Shown piece after piece: positions 53,095 through 62,449 of a DNA stretch of 64,000 nt. The position numbers were made by a program, and so were the translations under genes. Position 1 is the stretch's first letter; each line of letters starts with the position of its first letter. Under the pieces are notes generated by a model. That model saw only the letters and a list, made by a program, of their open reading frames with translations, was not told where the DNA came from and did not search any database. The stretch comes from an uncultured Acholeplasmataceae bacterium (GTDB taxonomy: Bacteria > Bacillota_I > Bacilli_A > Acholeplasmatales > Acholeplasmataceae): positions 1 to 64,000 of the forward strand of contig CAKMKH010000031.1 in the NCBI GenBank assembly GCA_927441705.1, read 5' to 3'.

Positions 53095-54871
53095 AGACAA
53101 CACCCGTGAACGAAGTGATAAAGAAGTTTTAAGAAGATTAATTAGATATATGATTCCATATAAAGTGCAATTCATATGGATTACAATCATGATGTTTATT
53201 GGGATTGGACTGCAGTTATTACCTCCGTTTTTGATTGGTTTTACTGTTGATACAGTAGCAAGTGACATTTTAACTCAAGATGAAAAATTGTATCGCATTA
53301 TCATCATGGGAGCATCATTCATAGTTGCTTTAGTTGTTGGTAATTTAGTCAACTATTACCAATCGATTATGCTTCAAAAAGTTGGACAACAAACTGTTGT
53401 AACACTTAGAAATGATGTATTCACACATATAGAAAATCTATCAATCGGACAAATTAATGAAGTTCCTGTTGGTAAATTAGTCACAAGAGTTTCTAATGAT
53501 ACGAATACCATCAGTGAAATGTATACAAGTGTTGCAGTTAATTTAATTAAGAATATTATTTATATATTTGCAATACTAATTATTCTATTTACGATTAGTT
53601 GGAAAATCACATTATATGTGATGATTATTCTTCCATTTGTAGTTATTGCCTCGATATTATTTAGAAAGTTTTCAAGAGCATCATATAGAAAAGTACGTGC
53701 CAATGTATCTGAAGTTAATGCATTTCTATCAGAAAATTTATCAGGTATGAAAATAACTCAAATATTCAACCAAGAAGAAAAGAAAAAACGTGAGTTTTTC
53801 CGAAAAACAACTAATTTGAAAAAAAGTTATTTAAGAGAAATTTTAGTATTTGGTATTTATAGACCATCTATTTACTTAGCCTCTATGATCGGAACAATAT
53901 TAGTCCTCTACATTGGTTATCAAGAAGTTATGGCAGGAATCATAACAGCTGGTATTTTATTTAGTTATTATACTTATGTTGGTGATTTCTTCCAACCTAT
54001 ACAACAATTAGCAGAAGAATTTAATATTTTGCAAAATGCTTTTGCAAGTGCTGAAAAGATCTTTGATGTGCTTGATACAAAGCCGTTAATCAATGATGAA
54101 GAAGATGCGATTGAACTTGAATCATTTAGTGGTCGTATTGAGTTTAAAGATGTATGGTTTAAGTATATTGAAGATGAGTGGGTATTAAAAGGTATTAGTT
54201 TTAAAGTCAATCCTGGTGATACCGTAGCTTTTGTTGGAGCAACGGGTTCAGGAAAAACAACCATATTGAGTTTAATTGTCCGTAATTATGATATTCAAAA
54301 AGGACAAATCTTAATTGATGGTATCGATATAAGAAGAATTAAACGTTCAAGTTTAAGAAAACATATTGGACAAATGTTACAAGATGTGTTCCTATTTAGT
54401 GGAACAATTATGGATAACATCACTTTAAAAGATGATGAAATCACTAAAGAAGAAGTAGTGGCAGCAAGTGAATATGTTGGCGCGAACACATTTATTGATA
54501 AAATTCCTGATAATTATGATCATGTTGTGTTAGAAAGAGGAAATAACTTTTCTAGTGGACAAAGACAACTTATATCTTTTGCTAGAGCGTTAGTTTATAA
54601 CCCTAGTTTAATGATTTTGGATGAAGCGACAGCAAATATTGATAGTGAAACTGAAGAATTAATTCAAGAATCACTAGAAAAAATGATGAGTATATCTACA
54701 ATGCTTATTGTTGCGCACCGCTTGTCTACTATCCAACATAGTGACAAAATTATTGTTATGCAAAAAGGTGAGATAAAAGAAGAAGGTAGTCATCAAGAAT
54801 TATTAAAACTAAAAGGTTTATATTACAATTTATATCGACTGCAATATGATGAAGAAATACAAAACAATTAA
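53081..54871 (+). CDS. ABC exporter half-transporter 2B, canonical subunit
   Basis: 596 residues from ATG 53081; GGGAGGTGA at 53068-53075 excludes the track start at GTG 53072. Walker A GATGSGKTT, signature NFSSGQRQL (second position Ser for Gly) and Walker B LMILDEATANID with catalytic Glu. Together with 2A it gives one good and one degenerate ATP site. Gene overlaps 2A by 14 bases. The C-terminus reads YYNLYRLQYDEEIQNN and is followed by an in-frame remnant. Confidence 0.9.
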   Translation: MKDFKDNTRERSDKEVLRRLIRYMIPYKVQFIWITIMMFIGIGLQLLPPFLIGFTVDTVASDILTQDEKLYRIIIMGASFIVALVVGNLVNYYQSIMLQKVGQQTVVTLRNDVFTHIENLSIGQINEVPVGKLVTRVSNDTNTISEMYTSVAVNLIKNIIYIFAILIILFTISWKITLYVMIILPFVVIASILFRKFSRASYRKVRANVSEVNAFLSENLSGMKITQIFNQEEKKKREFFRKTTNLKKSYLREILVFGIYRPSIYLASMIGTILVLYIGYQEVMAGIITAGILFSYYTYVGDFFQPIQQLAEEFNILQNAFASAEKIFDVLDTKPLINDEEDAIELESFSGRIEFKDVWFKYIEDEWVLKGISFKVNPGDTVAFVGATGSGKTTILSLIVRNYDIQKGQILIDGIDIRRIKRSSLRKHIGQMLQDVFLFSGTIMDNITLKDDEITKEEVVAASEYVGANTFIDKIPDNYDHVVLERGNNFSSGQRQLISFARALVYNPSLMILDEATANIDSETEELIQESLEKMMSISTMLIVAHRLSTIQHSDKIIVMQKGEIKEEGSHQELLKLKGLYYNLYRLQYDEEIQNN

Positions 54872-54883
54872 TTCATTTTCGAG

Positions 54884-54991
54884 ATGTTAAATGCTATCGA
54901 TCAGTTTGCAAATGATCTTAAATTTTACTTGTCTGGCATCGGTAGTCCGAGTGTTTCAGTTCATAGTTTAGTGATTGGTGGAGAAGCTTAG
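54884..54991 (+). pseudogene. 3' remnant of a lost gene
   Basis: A 35-codon frame with no RBS that reads MLNAIDQFANDLKFYLSGIG and ends SLVIGGEA-TAG. It looks like a genuine protein C-terminus: the stop is inside a normal intrinsic terminator. I do not recognise the family. The frame runs on from the ABC stop without its own start, so it is best read as the end of a gene whose front was deleted beside the ABC gene. Confidence 0.5.
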
Positions 54992-55006
54992 GCTTCTCTT
55001 TTTTTA
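54981..55006 (+). terminator. Terminator overlapping the remnant stop
   Basis: Stem GAGAAGC / GCTTCTC with a 4-nt loop and T7. Confidence 0.88.
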
Positions 55007-55025
55007 TAAATTCATAAACTTGAAT

Positions 55026-55087
55026 AGATAAAAAAAAGTTCCAAAACGCCTTTGTAAAGACAAAAGGACAAATGGAACTTTTTTTCT
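55026..55087. terminator. Large bidirectional hairpin before the xylose-type promoter
   Basis: Outer arms AAAAAAAGTTCC / GGAACTTTTTTT with an inner CCTTTGT / ACAAAAGG stem. T-tracts on both strands fit termination of the ABC unit and of the ROK gene. Confidence 0.75.
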
Positions 55088-55109
55088 TATTAAAAGTTAT
55101 AAAAAAGTG

Positions 55110-55157
55110 TTTACAAAACATAATTTAAGTGTTAAACTATGTTTGAAAGCGCTCACT
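55110..55157 (+). promoter_or_regulatory. XylR/cre-type promoter pointing antisense into the ROK gene
   Basis: TTTACA (55110-55115), 17 bases, TAAACT (55133-55138). The spacer and -10 contain TAATTTAA-GTG-TTAAACTA, almost identical to the operator at 59224, and a cre-like TGAAAGCGCTCACT lies at 55144-55157. It reads toward the 3' end of the ROK gene, with xylA 1.25 kb further on the same strand and no gene between. Confidence 0.7.
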
Positions 55158-56323
55158 CAAATACGCTGGTTATTTATGCTTATTTTATAATTCTCAACAT
55201 TTAAGAATTTTTGAATCAGCACATGTGTCAGACCTAAAACATTTTTTTGAGCTTTATATGTAGAAGTCGTAAGAACATCTAAACTCATGATTTGTGAACG
55301 TAATTTGTTTTTTATAGATGAAATGGATTCTGGAATGCTTTCAACAATTTTAGAATTGATAACAATTGTTTTAGGGTTTAGTGCTAATGATATGTTATTA
55401 ACGATTAAGCTTACATATTCAATAAAATCATGATATATTTCTAAAGCATGTATTTCTTTATTTTTGTATCTTTGAATAAATGTTTCAATGGTTATTCTTT
55501 CTTGAGTTTTTTGGTAATAATCATCAAGTAGTGCTGGCTCGGATATGTATTGTTCAAGACATCCGTAATTGCCACAAATACATTTCTTTCCATTTGGAAC
55601 TATAATTGTATGGCCGATTTCACCAGCATAACCATCTTCACCGCTATAGAGTTTGTGATCGATGATGATACCCATACCAACACCAATTCCAATATTTAAA
55701 GATACTAGATTTTCATCATCTGGATGAGCTAAATGTTCACCCAATGCTGATATGTTAGCCTCGTTTTCAACATATGTTTCAATTCCGGTATAATCTTCAA
55801 TAATTGCTTTTAAATCAATATCTTTCCATGATGTAAATGTTGCATATTTAATCTTTTGAGTTTTTGAAACAATACCATAGATACCAACACCAATACCTAT
55901 TAAACCGTATGTAGAATCTAGAGTATTTGCTTTCAACTCATCTATAGTTTCTAGCAAAACCTTTAAATAAGTAGTGAATTCAAAATCATCGACTTTCTTT
56001 CTTAACTCGAAAACGATGTTACCATATAGATTTGTAATGACACCATAAATTGAATCAGTGAGAAGTTCAATACTGATGATTCTTCCAGCATTTTTATTTA
56101 GAGCAAACACTTTAGCGCTACGACCACTTGTTTTAACTATTTTATCAGTTTCAACAACAATATCTTTATCAACCAATTCTTGGATGATCGTGGATATAGT
56201 GGCTTTATTTAGAGTTGTAAACTTTGAGAGTTCAATTCTTGATGTTTCTCTAAGTTCGATAAGCTTTTCAACGACAAGCTTAATATTCTCGATTTTTATA
56301 GATTGGGTATTAGAAGTTTTCAT
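55157..56323 (-). CDS. xylR: ROK-family transcriptional repressor, XylR-like
   Basis: 388 residues from ATG 56323. The N-terminal winged helix is ELRETSRIELSKFTTLNKATISTIIQELVDKDIV; the ROK sugar-binding domain follows, with GIGVGIYGIV, GYAGEIGHTIIVPNGKKCICGNYGCLEQY, where the Cys and His residues bind zinc. It is divergent from xylA with 91 bases between the starts. The track start (56362) lies over the -10 TATAAT; AAAGGA fits ATG 56323. Xylose-responsive repression of the operators at 59224 and 55121 is inferred. Confidence 0.9.
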   Translation of the reverse strand: MKTSNTQSIKIENIKLVVEKLIELRETSRIELSKFTTLNKATISTIIQELVDKDIVVETDKIVKTSGRSAKVFALNKNAGRIISIELLTDSIYGVITNLYGNIVFELRKKVDDFEFTTYLKVLLETIDELKANTLDSTYGLIGIGVGIYGIVSKTQKIKYATFTSWKDIDLKAIIEDYTGIETYVENEANISALGEHLAHPDDENLVSLNIGIGVGMGIIIDHKLYSGEDGYAGEIGHTIIVPNGKKCICGNYGCLEQYISEPALLDDYYQKTQERITIETFIQRYKNKEIHALEIYHDFIEYVSLIVNNISLALNPKTIVINSKIVESIPESISSIKNKLRSQIMSLDVLTTSTYKAQKNVLGLTHVLIQKFLNVENYKISINNQRI

Positions 56324-56353
56324 GGAAGACATCCTTTCTTTATTAATTAAATT

Positions 56354-56391
56354 ATATAACAAATAAATAACTTTGACAAAAAAATGTCAAA
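56354..56391. promoter_or_regulatory. xylR/xylA divergent control region
   Basis: For xylR (minus): TTGTCA, 17 bases, TATAAT. A perfect 7-bp dyad TTTGACA-AAAAAA-TGTCAAA (56372-56391) overlaps it and lies just before the xylA RBS AAAGGAG. It differs from the TAGTTTAA operator of the xylG promoter. A clear xylA promoter is not seen here. Confidence 0.6.
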
Positions 56392-56414
56392 TTCAAAAAA
56401 AGGAGATTTAAAAA

Positions 56415-57734
56415 ATGAGCTATTTTGAAAAAATTAACAAGGTAAAATATGAGGGTTCAAAATCTACAAACCCTATGTCATTTAAGTACTATAACCCTGA
56501 TGAAATCATTTTAGGAAAGTCAATGAAAGAACACCTAAAATTTTCGATGGCATATTGGCATACATTCACTTTCATGGGTGTTGATCCTTTTGGCAAAGAA
56601 ACAATGGAAAGACAATGGGATATTGACAATAAAGATCCAATGGAAAGAGCAAAAGTAAGAGTTAAAGTTGCTTTTGAGTTTATGGAAAAATTAGGTCTTG
56701 AATATTTTTGTTTTCATGATGCTGATATTGCTCCACAAGGTGAAACACTAAAAGAATCAAACGATAATTTGGATGTTATTGTAGACTTAATTGAAAAAGA
56801 AATGAAACGAACTGGCATTAAACTATTATGGGGTACTGCAAACTTATTTAGCCATAAACGTTTTATGCATGGTGCATCAACTTCACCAAATGCTGATGTG
56901 TTTGCATACGCAGCTGCTCAAGTTAAAAAAGCAATGGAAATAACTAAACGCTTAGATGGCGCTGGTTATACTTTCTGGGGTGGCAGAGAAGGCTATGAAA
57001 CACTACTTAATACAGATATGAAACTTGAACAAGATAATTTTGCTCGATTATTACATATGGCTGTTGATTATGCTAAGGAAATTGGATTTACTGGTCAATT
57101 TTATATAGAACCTAAACCAAAAGAGCCAACAAAACATCAATATGATTTTGATAGTGCAACAGTTATTGCTTTCTTAAGAAAATACAATTTAGTAGATTAC
57201 TTCAAATTAAACATTGAAACTAACCATGCTACGCTATCAGGTCACACTATGCAACATGAATTAAGAGTTGCATTTGATCAAGGCTTATTAGGTAGTGTTG
57301 ATGCTAACCAAGGTGATTTACTTCTTGGTTGGGATACAGATCAATTTCCAACAAACCTATACGATACAATCTTAAGTATGTATGAAATTATTCGCGGTGG
57401 TGGCTTTACAACAGGTGGATTAAATTTTGATTCTAAACTTAGAAGAGGATCATACAAAGAAGATGATTTATTCTTAGCACATATAGCTGGAATGGATACA
57501 TACGCAGCTGGGCTTAGAATTGCTGCAAAACTATGGGAAGACAAAGTTCTTGAAAAAAATCTTGAACAACGATACCAATCATATAAAGATGGTATTGGTA
57601 ACGATATTGTTCATAGAAAAGTTGGATTTAAAGAACTAGAAACTTATATATTAAATAAAAAAGAAATTGATCAAAATGATTCTGGTAGACAAGAATATTT
57701 GGAAACAATTATCAATCAATATATTTTAGGTTAG
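56415..57734 (+). CDS. xylA: Xylose isomerase
   Basis: 439 residues. Converts D-xylose to D-xylulose with two divalent metals. Conserved blocks are FTMVDPFG-like [14 protein letters not shown] (residues about 51-64), [10 protein letters not shown] with the catalytic His-Asp, [80 protein letters not shown] and the C-terminal SYKDGIG. RBS AAAGGAG 9 bases upstream. First gene of the xylose cluster. Confidence 0.97.
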   Translation: MSYFEKINKVKYEGSKSTNPMSFKYYNPDEIILGKSMKEHLKFSMAYWHTFTFMGVDPFGKETMERQWDIDNKDPMERAKVRVKVAFEFMEKLGLEYFCFHDADIAPQGETLKESNDNLDVIVDLIEKEMKRTGIKLLWGTANLFSHKRFMHGASTSPNADVFAYAAAQVKKAMEITKRLDGAGYTFWGGREGYETLLNTDMKLEQDNFARLLHMAVDYAKEIGFTGQFYIEPKPKEPTKHQYDFDSATVIAFLRKYNLVDYFKLNIETNHATLSGHTMQHELRVAFDQGLLGSVDANQGDLLLGWDTDQFPTNLYDTILSMYEIIRGGGFTTGGLNFDSKLRRGSYKEDDLFLAHIAGMDTYAAGLRIAAKLWEDKVLEKNLEQRYQSYKDGIGNDIVHRKVGFKELETYILNKKEIDQNDSGRQEYLETIINQYILG

Positions 57735-57744
57735 AGGTCATATT

Positions 57745-59208
57745 ATGTATATCGGTATCGATTTAGGAACATCAAGTGTCAAATTAATATTAGTTTCAGC
57801 TGAAGGCAAAGTACTTTCTTCAGTAACGAATAATTATGATCTTTTAATTCCAAAACCAATGTGGACTGAACAAAACCCAAATGATTGGTATGTGCAAACT
57901 GTAAATGGTTTAAAAGAGCTTGTTAAAGGTCATAAAGATGAAATTAAAGCTATTAGTTTCTCTGGTCAGATGCATGGTCTTGTCATATTAGATGAACATG
58001 ATCAAGTATTAAGAAATGCTATTTTATGGAATGATCAAAGAACTGTAGAAGATGTTGATTATCTAAATGAAGATATTGGTATTGAAACGTTACTTGATGC
58101 GACAGGAAATATTGCCTTAACAGGATTAACCGCACCTAAATTACTATGGGTGAAAAGAAATGAACCAGAATTGTTTAAGCGTATTTCAAAAATCATGTTG
58201 CCAAAAGATTATATAGCTTATATGCTAAGTGGAGTCTTTGCAACTGATGTTTCAGATGTGTCTGGGACATTATATTATGATGTTAAAAATAAAAAATATA
58301 GTGAAAAATTATTAAATATCTTGTCAATTAATGAATCTCAATTGCCAAAGGTATTTGAAAGTTATGAAAAAATAGGCACATTAAAAGAAGAGTTTAAAAA
58401 ATCATTAAATATAAAACAAGATATTGACATCATTATTGGAGCTGGAGATCAAGCTGCAGGTGCTGTCGGTATAGGTATTGTTGATGATGGATTGGCAAGT
58501 GTCTCATTAGGGACAAGTGGTGTTGTATTTGTTGCATCAGATGCTTTCAAAGAAGATCGTAAAAGTTATCTTCAATCGTATGCACATGCAAATGGTAAAT
58601 ATCACATGATGGGTGTTATGTTAAATGCAGCAGGATCGTTAAATTGGTGGAGCGAAAAAATCTTCCAGAATTTTAATTATTCAGATTTCTTCGAAAAACT
58701 TGAACTTACTTCAATAGAGGACTCACTCTATTTTCTCCCTTATTTATCTGGAGAGCGTTCTCCGATTAATGATCCTGATGCAACTGGTGTATTCTTTGGT
58801 CTTCGATTAGAACATCGAAAAGCACACATGGATAGAGCAGTAATTGAAGGTGTTACTTATGCACTTAAACAATCATTTGATCTTATTAAAGACTTAGGCG
58901 TTGAAATCAACCAATTAAGAATCACTGGTGGTGGAGCAAAAAGTCAAGTTTGGGCACAAATGATAGCTGATATTTTTAATGTAGAAGTATTAACAATAAA
59001 AATTGAAGAAGGTCCAGCTCTTGGTGCAGCAATTTTAGCTATGGTTGGAAACGGACTTTATAATACAGTTGAAGAAGCATGTTTAGACATCATAGAAATA
59101 AATAAGAAGTATACTCCTAATAAAGCGAATATCTCCCTATACAAAGCGAAATATTCTGATTTTTTAAAGATTTATCCAACGATTAAAAAATTATATAAAG
59201 ACATATAA
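57745..59208 (+). CDS. xylB: Xylulokinase
   Basis: 487 residues of the FGGY kinase family. Phosphorylates xylulose to xylulose 5-phosphate with ATP. N-terminal GIDLGTSSVKLIL (phosphate loop), SGQMHGLVILDEHDQVLRNAILWNDQRT, with the substrate MHG and catalytic Asp, GAGDQAAGAVGIG, the FGGY-signature-like LSGERSPINDPDA, and RITGGGAKSQVWAQMIADIF. Ten bases after xylA, so cotranscribed. Ends before a separate, operator-controlled promoter for the importer. Confidence 0.96.
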   Translation: MYIGIDLGTSSVKLILVSAEGKVLSSVTNNYDLLIPKPMWTEQNPNDWYVQTVNGLKELVKGHKDEIKAISFSGQMHGLVILDEHDQVLRNAILWNDQRTVEDVDYLNEDIGIETLLDATGNIALTGLTAPKLLWVKRNEPELFKRISKIMLPKDYIAYMLSGVFATDVSDVSGTLYYDVKNKKYSEKLLNILSINESQLPKVFESYEKIGTLKEEFKKSLNIKQDIDIIIGAGDQAAGAVGIGIVDDGLASVSLGTSGVVFVASDAFKEDRKSYLQSYAHANGKYHMMGVMLNAAGSLNWWSEKIFQNFNYSDFFEKLELTSIEDSLYFLPYLSGERSPINDPDATGVFFGLRLEHRKAHMDRAVIEGVTYALKQSFDLIKDLGVEINQLRITGGGAKSQVWAQMIADIFNVEVLTIKIEEGPALGAAILAMVGNGLYNTVEEACLDIIEINKKYTPNKANISLYKAKYSDFLKIYPTIKKLYKDI

Positions 59209-59212
59209 TATG

Positions 59213-59273
59213 TTTACAAATCTTAGTTTAAATGTTAAACTATATATAGTAAAAAAACATGTAAACCCTTACA
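59213..59273 (+). promoter_or_regulatory. Promoter, XylR operator and cre-like site of the sugar importer
   Basis: TTTACA (59213-59218), 17 bases, TAAACT (59236-59241). Perfect operator TAGTTTAA-ATG-TTAAACTA at 59224-59242. cre-like TGTAAACCCTTACA (59260-59273, one mismatch to TGWAANCGNTNWCA) just downstream. Induction by xylose and repression by preferred sugars are expected. Confidence 0.8.
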
Positions 59274-59284
59274 TTACATATAAG

Positions 59285-59303
59285 TATTCAGTTTAACTGA
59301 ATA
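59285..59303 (+). promoter_or_regulatory. 19-bp perfect palindrome before the importer ATPase
   Basis: TATTCAGTTTAACTGAATA, 9-bp arms with a single central base, directly before the RBS AGGTGA. It includes AGTTTAACT, close to half of the XylR operator, so it may be a second operator or an RNA hairpin controlling translation. Confidence 0.6.
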
Positions 59304-59318
59304 ATGAGGTGAACAAAA

Positions 59319-60842
59319 TTGCAAAAAAACAAGATATTAGAGATGAGAGCAATCACAAAATCGTTCCCCGGGGTCAAAGCATTAGATGAAGTAGATCTTT
59401 ACGTTGATGAAGGTGAAATTCATTTTATTGTTGGTGAAAATGGTGCTGGTAAATCGACACTTATGAAAGTTTTAAGTGGAATTTATCCTCATGGAAATTA
59501 CTCAGGTGATATCGTATTCGATGGGAAAATTCAACATTTTCATGGAATCAAAGACTCTGTTAGCGCAGGGATTGTAATTATCAATCAAGAACTTGCATTA
59601 TTTCCTGACTTGTCAGTTTATGAAAACATATTTGTCGGGCATGAGAAAACTAAATCAGATTATTTCATGGACTGGGCTCAGACCAAAAAATTAGCAACTG
59701 AATATTTAAAAATGGTTGGTTTAAAAAAAGTAGATATGTATGATCCTGTTGGATCATATGGTGTTGGCGTCCAACAATTAGTTGAAATCGCAAAAGCATT
59801 AAGCCAAAACGTAAAATTACTTATTTTAGATGAACCAACTGCAGCACTTAACGAAAATGATAGTGCTAACTTATTAAAACTTATTGTGGAATTAAAGAAA
59901 AAGGGCATTACATCTATTATGATTTCACACAAGTTAAAAGAAGTAGAAGCCATTGCAGATTCTTTAACTGTCCTAAGAGATGGAAAAGTCATTTGTAGAA
60001 TGGATAAAACAGACATTAATGAACAAGAAATTATTAAGCACATGGTTGGTCGTGAAATTACAGATATTTTTCCTAAAAGACCAAAATTCGAAGGTGAAGA
60101 ACTTGTATTTGAAACTGTACATTACAATGCATTTGATACTAATAAGAACCGATATGTAGTAAGTAATTCAAATATAAAAGTTAAAAAAGGTGAAGTTGTT
60201 GGTATTGCAGGTTTAATGGGAGCAGGACGAACTGAATTAGCCTTAAGCATTTTTGGGAACTCTAGAAACTATAAGAAATCAGGAAGTACTGTTGTATTTG
60301 GAAAAGTAGTGAACCTATCAACACCAACTAGAGCAATAAGAGAAGGCATCGCATATGTATCAGAAGATAGAAAACGTGATGGTTTAATTCTCGGTGAAGA
60401 TATTGGACAAAACATTACAATCTCTGACCTTAAAAAAATATCAAGAGCAGGATTCTTAAATTTTCCAAAACAATCATTACAAGCTGAAAAATATGTTAAA
60501 GACCTAAATATAAAAACGCCATCAATATTTCAAAAAACTAAAAATCTTAGTGGCGGGAATCAACAAAAAGTTCAGGTTGCAAAATGGTTATTTTCAGAAC
60601 CTCGAATATTAATTCTTGATGAACCAACTAGAGGTATAGATGTTGGTGCTAAATATGAAATTTATACAATTATTAATCAATTGGTTGCAAACGGAATGAG
60701 TATCATTATGATATCTTCAGAATTACCTGAAATCATGGGCATGTGTGATCGAGTTTATGTTATAGCTGAAGGTGTTCAAACCGCTGAGTTTAACATTGAA
60801 GACGCAACACCAGAAAAAATCTTAGCGAAGGCAACATTATAG
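59319..60842 (+). CDS. xylG: Sugar ABC importer ATP-binding protein, XylG/MmsA-like
   Basis: 507 residues with two fused nucleotide-binding domains. Domain 1 has GENGAGKST and LSQNVKLLILDEPTAALNEND; domain 2 has GLMGAGRTE (degenerate P-loop), LSGGNQQKVQVAKWL and LILDEPTRGIDVG. The tandem layout is that of the ribose/xylose/galactose group (XylG, MmsA/GguA). The start is TTG 59319 after AGGTGA. Neighbouring permease and binding protein follow, and the promoter carries a XylR operator, so xylose is the likely cargo; other monosaccharides are possible. Confidence 0.92.
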   Translation: MQKNKILEMRAITKSFPGVKALDEVDLYVDEGEIHFIVGENGAGKSTLMKVLSGIYPHGNYSGDIVFDGKIQHFHGIKDSVSAGIVIINQELALFPDLSVYENIFVGHEKTKSDYFMDWAQTKKLATEYLKMVGLKKVDMYDPVGSYGVGVQQLVEIAKALSQNVKLLILDEPTAALNENDSANLLKLIVELKKKGITSIMISHKLKEVEAIADSLTVLRDGKVICRMDKTDINEQEIIKHMVGREITDIFPKRPKFEGEELVFETVHYNAFDTNKNRYVVSNSNIKVKKGEVVGIAGLMGAGRTELALSIFGNSRNYKKSGSTVVFGKVVNLSTPTRAIREGIAYVSEDRKRDGLILGEDIGQNITISDLKKISRAGFLNFPKQSLQAEKYVKDLNIKTPSIFQKTKNLSGGNQQKVQVAKWLFSEPRILILDEPTRGIDVGAKYEIYTIINQLVANGMSIIMISSELPEIMGMCDRVYVIAEGVQTAEFNIEDATPEKILAKATL

Positions 60843-60852
60843 AGGTGAGTAA

Positions 60853-62391
60853 ATGAAAAAAATAAATCCAGTATATAAATACTTCTTAACAATGGGATCC
60901 ATGTTAAGAACAAATATTCGTGATTATGGTATGTACATCGCATTAGGAGTCATATTTATTATCTTCTCTATAATGACTGGTGGAAACTTTTTAAAACCGA
61001 ATAACTTTACGAACTTATTAAATCAAACAGCATATGTTTCTGTATTAGCAGTAGGTATGACATTAGTTATTGTTACTAGACAGATTGACTTATCTGTTGG
61101 GTATTTAGGGGCATTTCTTGGCTCTTATGTCATTGTTGCTGTAGAAGTTAATGGTCAGTCTTTAATGTTTGGAATTATATCCGCTTTACTAATCACATTG
61201 TTTGTTGGATTAGTTAAAGGTATGTTAGTTGCAAAAATTAAAATACCATCGTTCGTAGTTACATTAGCAGGTATGTTTATTTTTAAAGGCTTTTTAATGC
61301 TTAAAACAAATAATAGAACAATTCCAACGTCTAATAAGTTTTTTACAGAATTAGGTGTAGGATATCTAACAGATAATACTGTTGGAACAGTTGATCTTTT
61401 CACAGCAATTGTAGGAATCACTTTAATAGTTTTACTTGTGATGTTTGGTATATATAAGCGATCAAAAAATAAAAAACTAGGTATTCCGCTAGAAAAAATG
61501 GAGCTATTCATTACTAAAACAATTATTATGGCGGGCTTAATATTCTTTATCAGTTATACATTATCAAGATTTAGAGGAATATCATATCTATTATTAATAA
61601 CTGCGATTATTGTTGTTATATATCATATATTTACAACTCAAACTGTATTAGGTAGAAGAATATACGCAGTTGGTGGTAATCCAGAAGCTGCTGAATTGTC
61701 TGGTATCAGTGTAGAGAAAATATTAATTATTGTATTTATATCGATGGGTATCTTAGCCTTATTCTCTGGTGTCATGTATGCATCAATGTTACAAAACACA
61801 TCGCCTAATCATGGACCATTCTGGGAATTATATGCGATTGCTGCAGCTTACATTGGTGGAACAAGTGCTAATGGTGGTGTAGGTAAAGTAGTTAATGCAT
61901 TTATAGGTTCAATTGTAATCATGTCACTTAAAAATGGTATGGCATTAGCTGCAGTCAATTCAAATATTGAACCAATTGTATTGGGATCAGTATTATTACT
62001 AGCGGTTATCTTTGATGTTTACACTAGAAACGTTAGAGGCGCTGACATGATCGGTATGCATTATGCTAAACTTGAAAACAAAGATGAATTAAAAGATGCT
62101 AAACACAAGCTTGATGAAGCTAAGCATAATTTGGAAAAAGCAAAAGCTGAAGAAAAGAAACAAATTATCGCATCATATAAAAATAAAATTAATGAAGCAA
62201 GTAATAAAGAAGATAAGAAAGCTTTAATGGTAGAGTTGAAAAGAGAAAAAGATACAAATAGTTCGAAAATCATTGAACTTGAGTATGAGTATTCTAGTGC
62301 ACTTGGTGATTACAACAAGATTAAGGACACGATAAGAAGTGCAACAGAAGACGAATATTCAAGTAAATTGGTAAAAAAAGCAACAAACTAA
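60853..62391 (+). CDS. xylH: Sugar ABC importer permease, XylH/MmsB-like, with coiled-coil tail
   Basis: 512 residues, about 115 longer than usual. Residues 1-395 are a typical sugar permease with ten helices (AVGMTLVIVTRQIDLSVG, SFVVTLAGMFIFKG, GRRIYAVGGNPEAAELSGI, AAAYIGGTSANGGVG). The remaining residues form a charged region with heptad-like spacing (KDELKDAKHKLDEAKHNLEK...). Such a coiled-coil tail is not standard for this family and would face the cytoplasm. It may serve to assemble or regulate the importer. RBS GAGGTGAG; the next gene is the binding protein. Confidence 0.88.
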   Translation: MKKINPVYKYFLTMGSMLRTNIRDYGMYIALGVIFIIFSIMTGGNFLKPNNFTNLLNQTAYVSVLAVGMTLVIVTRQIDLSVGYLGAFLGSYVIVAVEVNGQSLMFGIISALLITLFVGLVKGMLVAKIKIPSFVVTLAGMFIFKGFLMLKTNNRTIPTSNKFFTELGVGYLTDNTVGTVDLFTAIVGITLIVLLVMFGIYKRSKNKKLGIPLEKMELFITKTIIMAGLIFFISYTLSRFRGISYLLLITAIIVVIYHIFTTQTVLGRRIYAVGGNPEAAELSGISVEKILIIVFISMGILALFSGVMYASMLQNTSPNHGPFWELYAIAAAYIGGTSANGGVGKVVNAFIGSIVIMSLKNGMALAAVNSNIEPIVLGSVLLLAVIFDVYTRNVRGADMIGMHYAKLENKDELKDAKHKLDEAKHNLEKAKAEEKKQIIASYKNKINEASNKEDKKALMVELKREKDTNSSKIIELEYEYSSALGDYNKIKDTIRSATEDEYSSKLVKKATN

Positions 62392-62449
62392 ATTAGTTTA
62401 TAATGGTGCATAAGCACTAAATTATATAAAAAAAGGAGAAGAAAGAAAA

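Noticed and set aside
53059-53268. Antisense ORFs over the ABC and other genes
   Set aside because: They are frame shadows of well-supported genes, without RBS or family signature. The same holds for all minus/plus shadows in the track such as 5718-6038, 8575-9111, 14398-14688 and 56058-56366.
56326-56362. N-terminal extension of the ROK repressor
   Set aside because: It overlaps the -10 TATAAT of its own promoter; AAAGGA fits ATG 56323.
62400-62420. GTGC-ATAA-GCAC hairpin before the binding protein
   Set aside because: Only a 4-bp stem with no clear extension; too weak to call as a processing or attenuation site.
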